Assembly (NCBI GenBank): GCA_018262135.1
Contig: JAGTSD010000097.1
Location: forward strand, 1-6,645
Direction: 5' to 3'
DNA: 6,645 nt
Source: Pseudomonadota bacterium
Lineage (GTDB): Bacteria; Pseudomonadota; Gammaproteobacteria; Competibacterales; Competibacteraceae
Under the pieces are notes generated by a model. The model was not told the DNA's origin and ran no database searches. It was given only the letters and a program-made list of their open reading frames with translations. The number at the start of each line of letters is the position of its first letter. Within the stretch, counting starts at the first letter, position 1. Shown in pieces: positions 6,243 to 6,645 of this stretch. The position numbers and the translations under genes are program-made.

Positions 6243-6245
6243 AAT
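6216..6245 (+). promoter_or_regulatory. sigma70-like rpoH promoter overlapping CIRCE
   Basis: TTGGCA (6216-6221, 5 of 6 to consensus) and TAAAAT (6240-6245, 5 of 6) are 18 bp apart. Transcription would begin near 6252, leaving a leader of only about 22 nt before the rpoH ATG at 6274. That is too short for the extended secondary structure that makes E. coli rpoH mRNA an RNA thermometer, although a structure involving the start of the coding region cannot be excluded. Confidence 0.7.
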
Positions 6246-6273
6246 AGGTTATATCAATTTGAGGGGGGAATGA

Positions 6274-6645
6274 ATGACGATGACGACGACTGCGCTGGTT
6301 CCCCGAATGCCGAGCTTGCCGGTCCCGGCTGACAGTCTGGAGGGCTATCTCCAGGCGATCAACCAGGCGCCGATGCTGAGCGCCGAGGAAGAGCAGGAAC
6401 TGGCCCAGCGGTTGCGGCTGCGCAACGATCTGGAAGCAGCCCAACGGCTGATCGTGGCGCACCTGCGCTTCGTGGCGCATATCGCCCGTGGTTACGTCGG
6501 CTACGGCTTGCCGCTGGCCGATCTGATTCAGGAAGGCAACGTCGGCCTGATGAAGGCGGTCAAGCGCTTCGACCCGGCCCACGGCGTGCGACTGGTGTCG
6601 TTCGCGGTCCACTGGATTCGCGCCGAGATTCACGAATTCATTCTG
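6274..6645 (+). CDS. rpoH: RNA polymerase heat-shock sigma factor RpoH (sigma32), N-terminal part
   Basis: The first 124 codons of a sigma factor of about 284 residues are present; the gene runs off the right edge. It directs RNA polymerase to heat-shock promoters for chaperones and proteases. Residues 21-60 match sigma region 1.2 of RpoH ([24 protein letters not shown]). Region 2 follows with [18 protein letters not shown] (63-80), the core-binding [19 protein letters not shown] (83-101) and the -10 recognition part [20 protein letters not shown] (105-124), close to E. coli RpoH throughout. The RpoH box, FtsH-related sites and region 4 lie outside. The ATG at 6274 follows GAGGGGGG (6261-6268); an in-frame ATG at 6280 is less well spaced, and a TGA at 6271 blocks any earlier start. 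Its promoter carries CIRCE, so HrcA probably controls it. It follows ftsY directly, without ftsEX. Confidence 0.96.
   Translation, partial: MTMTTTALVPRMPSLPVPADSLEGYLQAINQAPMLSAEEEQELAQRLRLRNDLEAAQRLIVAHLRFVAHIARGYVGYGLPLADLIQEGNVGLMKAVKRFDPAHGVRLVSFAVHWIRAEIHEFIL

Noticed and set aside
5515..6633. 372-codon open frame on the minus strand over ftsY and rpoH
   Set aside because: It is antisense to two unmistakable genes and would read through the CIRCE promoter; no domain is visible.

Overview
The window is a GC-rich chromosomal segment of a proteobacterium, most likely a gammaproteobacterium. RpoH, FtsY and ThyA all read as gammaproteobacterial, ThyA aligns with the E. coli enzyme without length change, and an SLC5-type sensor kinase sits next to a DnaQ-like exonuclease. 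A phasin-like gene suggests a polyhydroxyalkanoate (PHA) accumulator, but the genus cannot be fixed from the sequence alone. There are no mobile elements, CRISPR arrays, tRNAs or rRNAs.

Layout: (1) 1-210, the C-terminal end of a DEDDh 3'-5' exonuclease. (2) 218-3238, a two-gene unit on the same strand. A 98-residue two-helix membrane protein is followed with no gap (TGAATG) by a 907-residue SLC5/STAC histidine kinase of the CbrA/CrbS/MxtR type, lacking PAS and receiver domains. (3) 3287-3649, minus strand, a truncated IclR-type regulator that keeps its DNA-binding domain and has lost its effector domain. (4) 3768-4562, thyA, divergent from the IclR remnant. (5) 4563-4739, a non-coding stretch with two inverted repeats and a putative operator. 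(6) 4740-5087, a small phasin-like protein. (7) 5101-6177, ftsY. (8) 6274 to the edge, the first 124 codons of rpoH.

How the parts fit: the exonuclease, small membrane protein and SLC5 kinase resemble the gene neighbourhood linked to acetate/acetyl-CoA synthetase control in Vibrio and Pseudomonas. FtsY handles co-translational membrane targeting and RpoH handles heat shock; the usual ftsE and ftsX between them are absent.

Two regulatory signals stand out. A near-perfect CIRCE element (the HrcA operator) is superimposed on a sigma70-like promoter just upstream of rpoH, which suggests that HrcA represses the heat-shock sigma factor gene. A 23-bp motif with 20 identical positions occurs both in the iclR/thyA divergent region and upstream of the phasin-like gene; its TTGC/GCAA dyad resembles TGCA-type PHA regulator (PhaR) boxes. 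I found no clearly novel multi-gene system; these two signals are the best leads.
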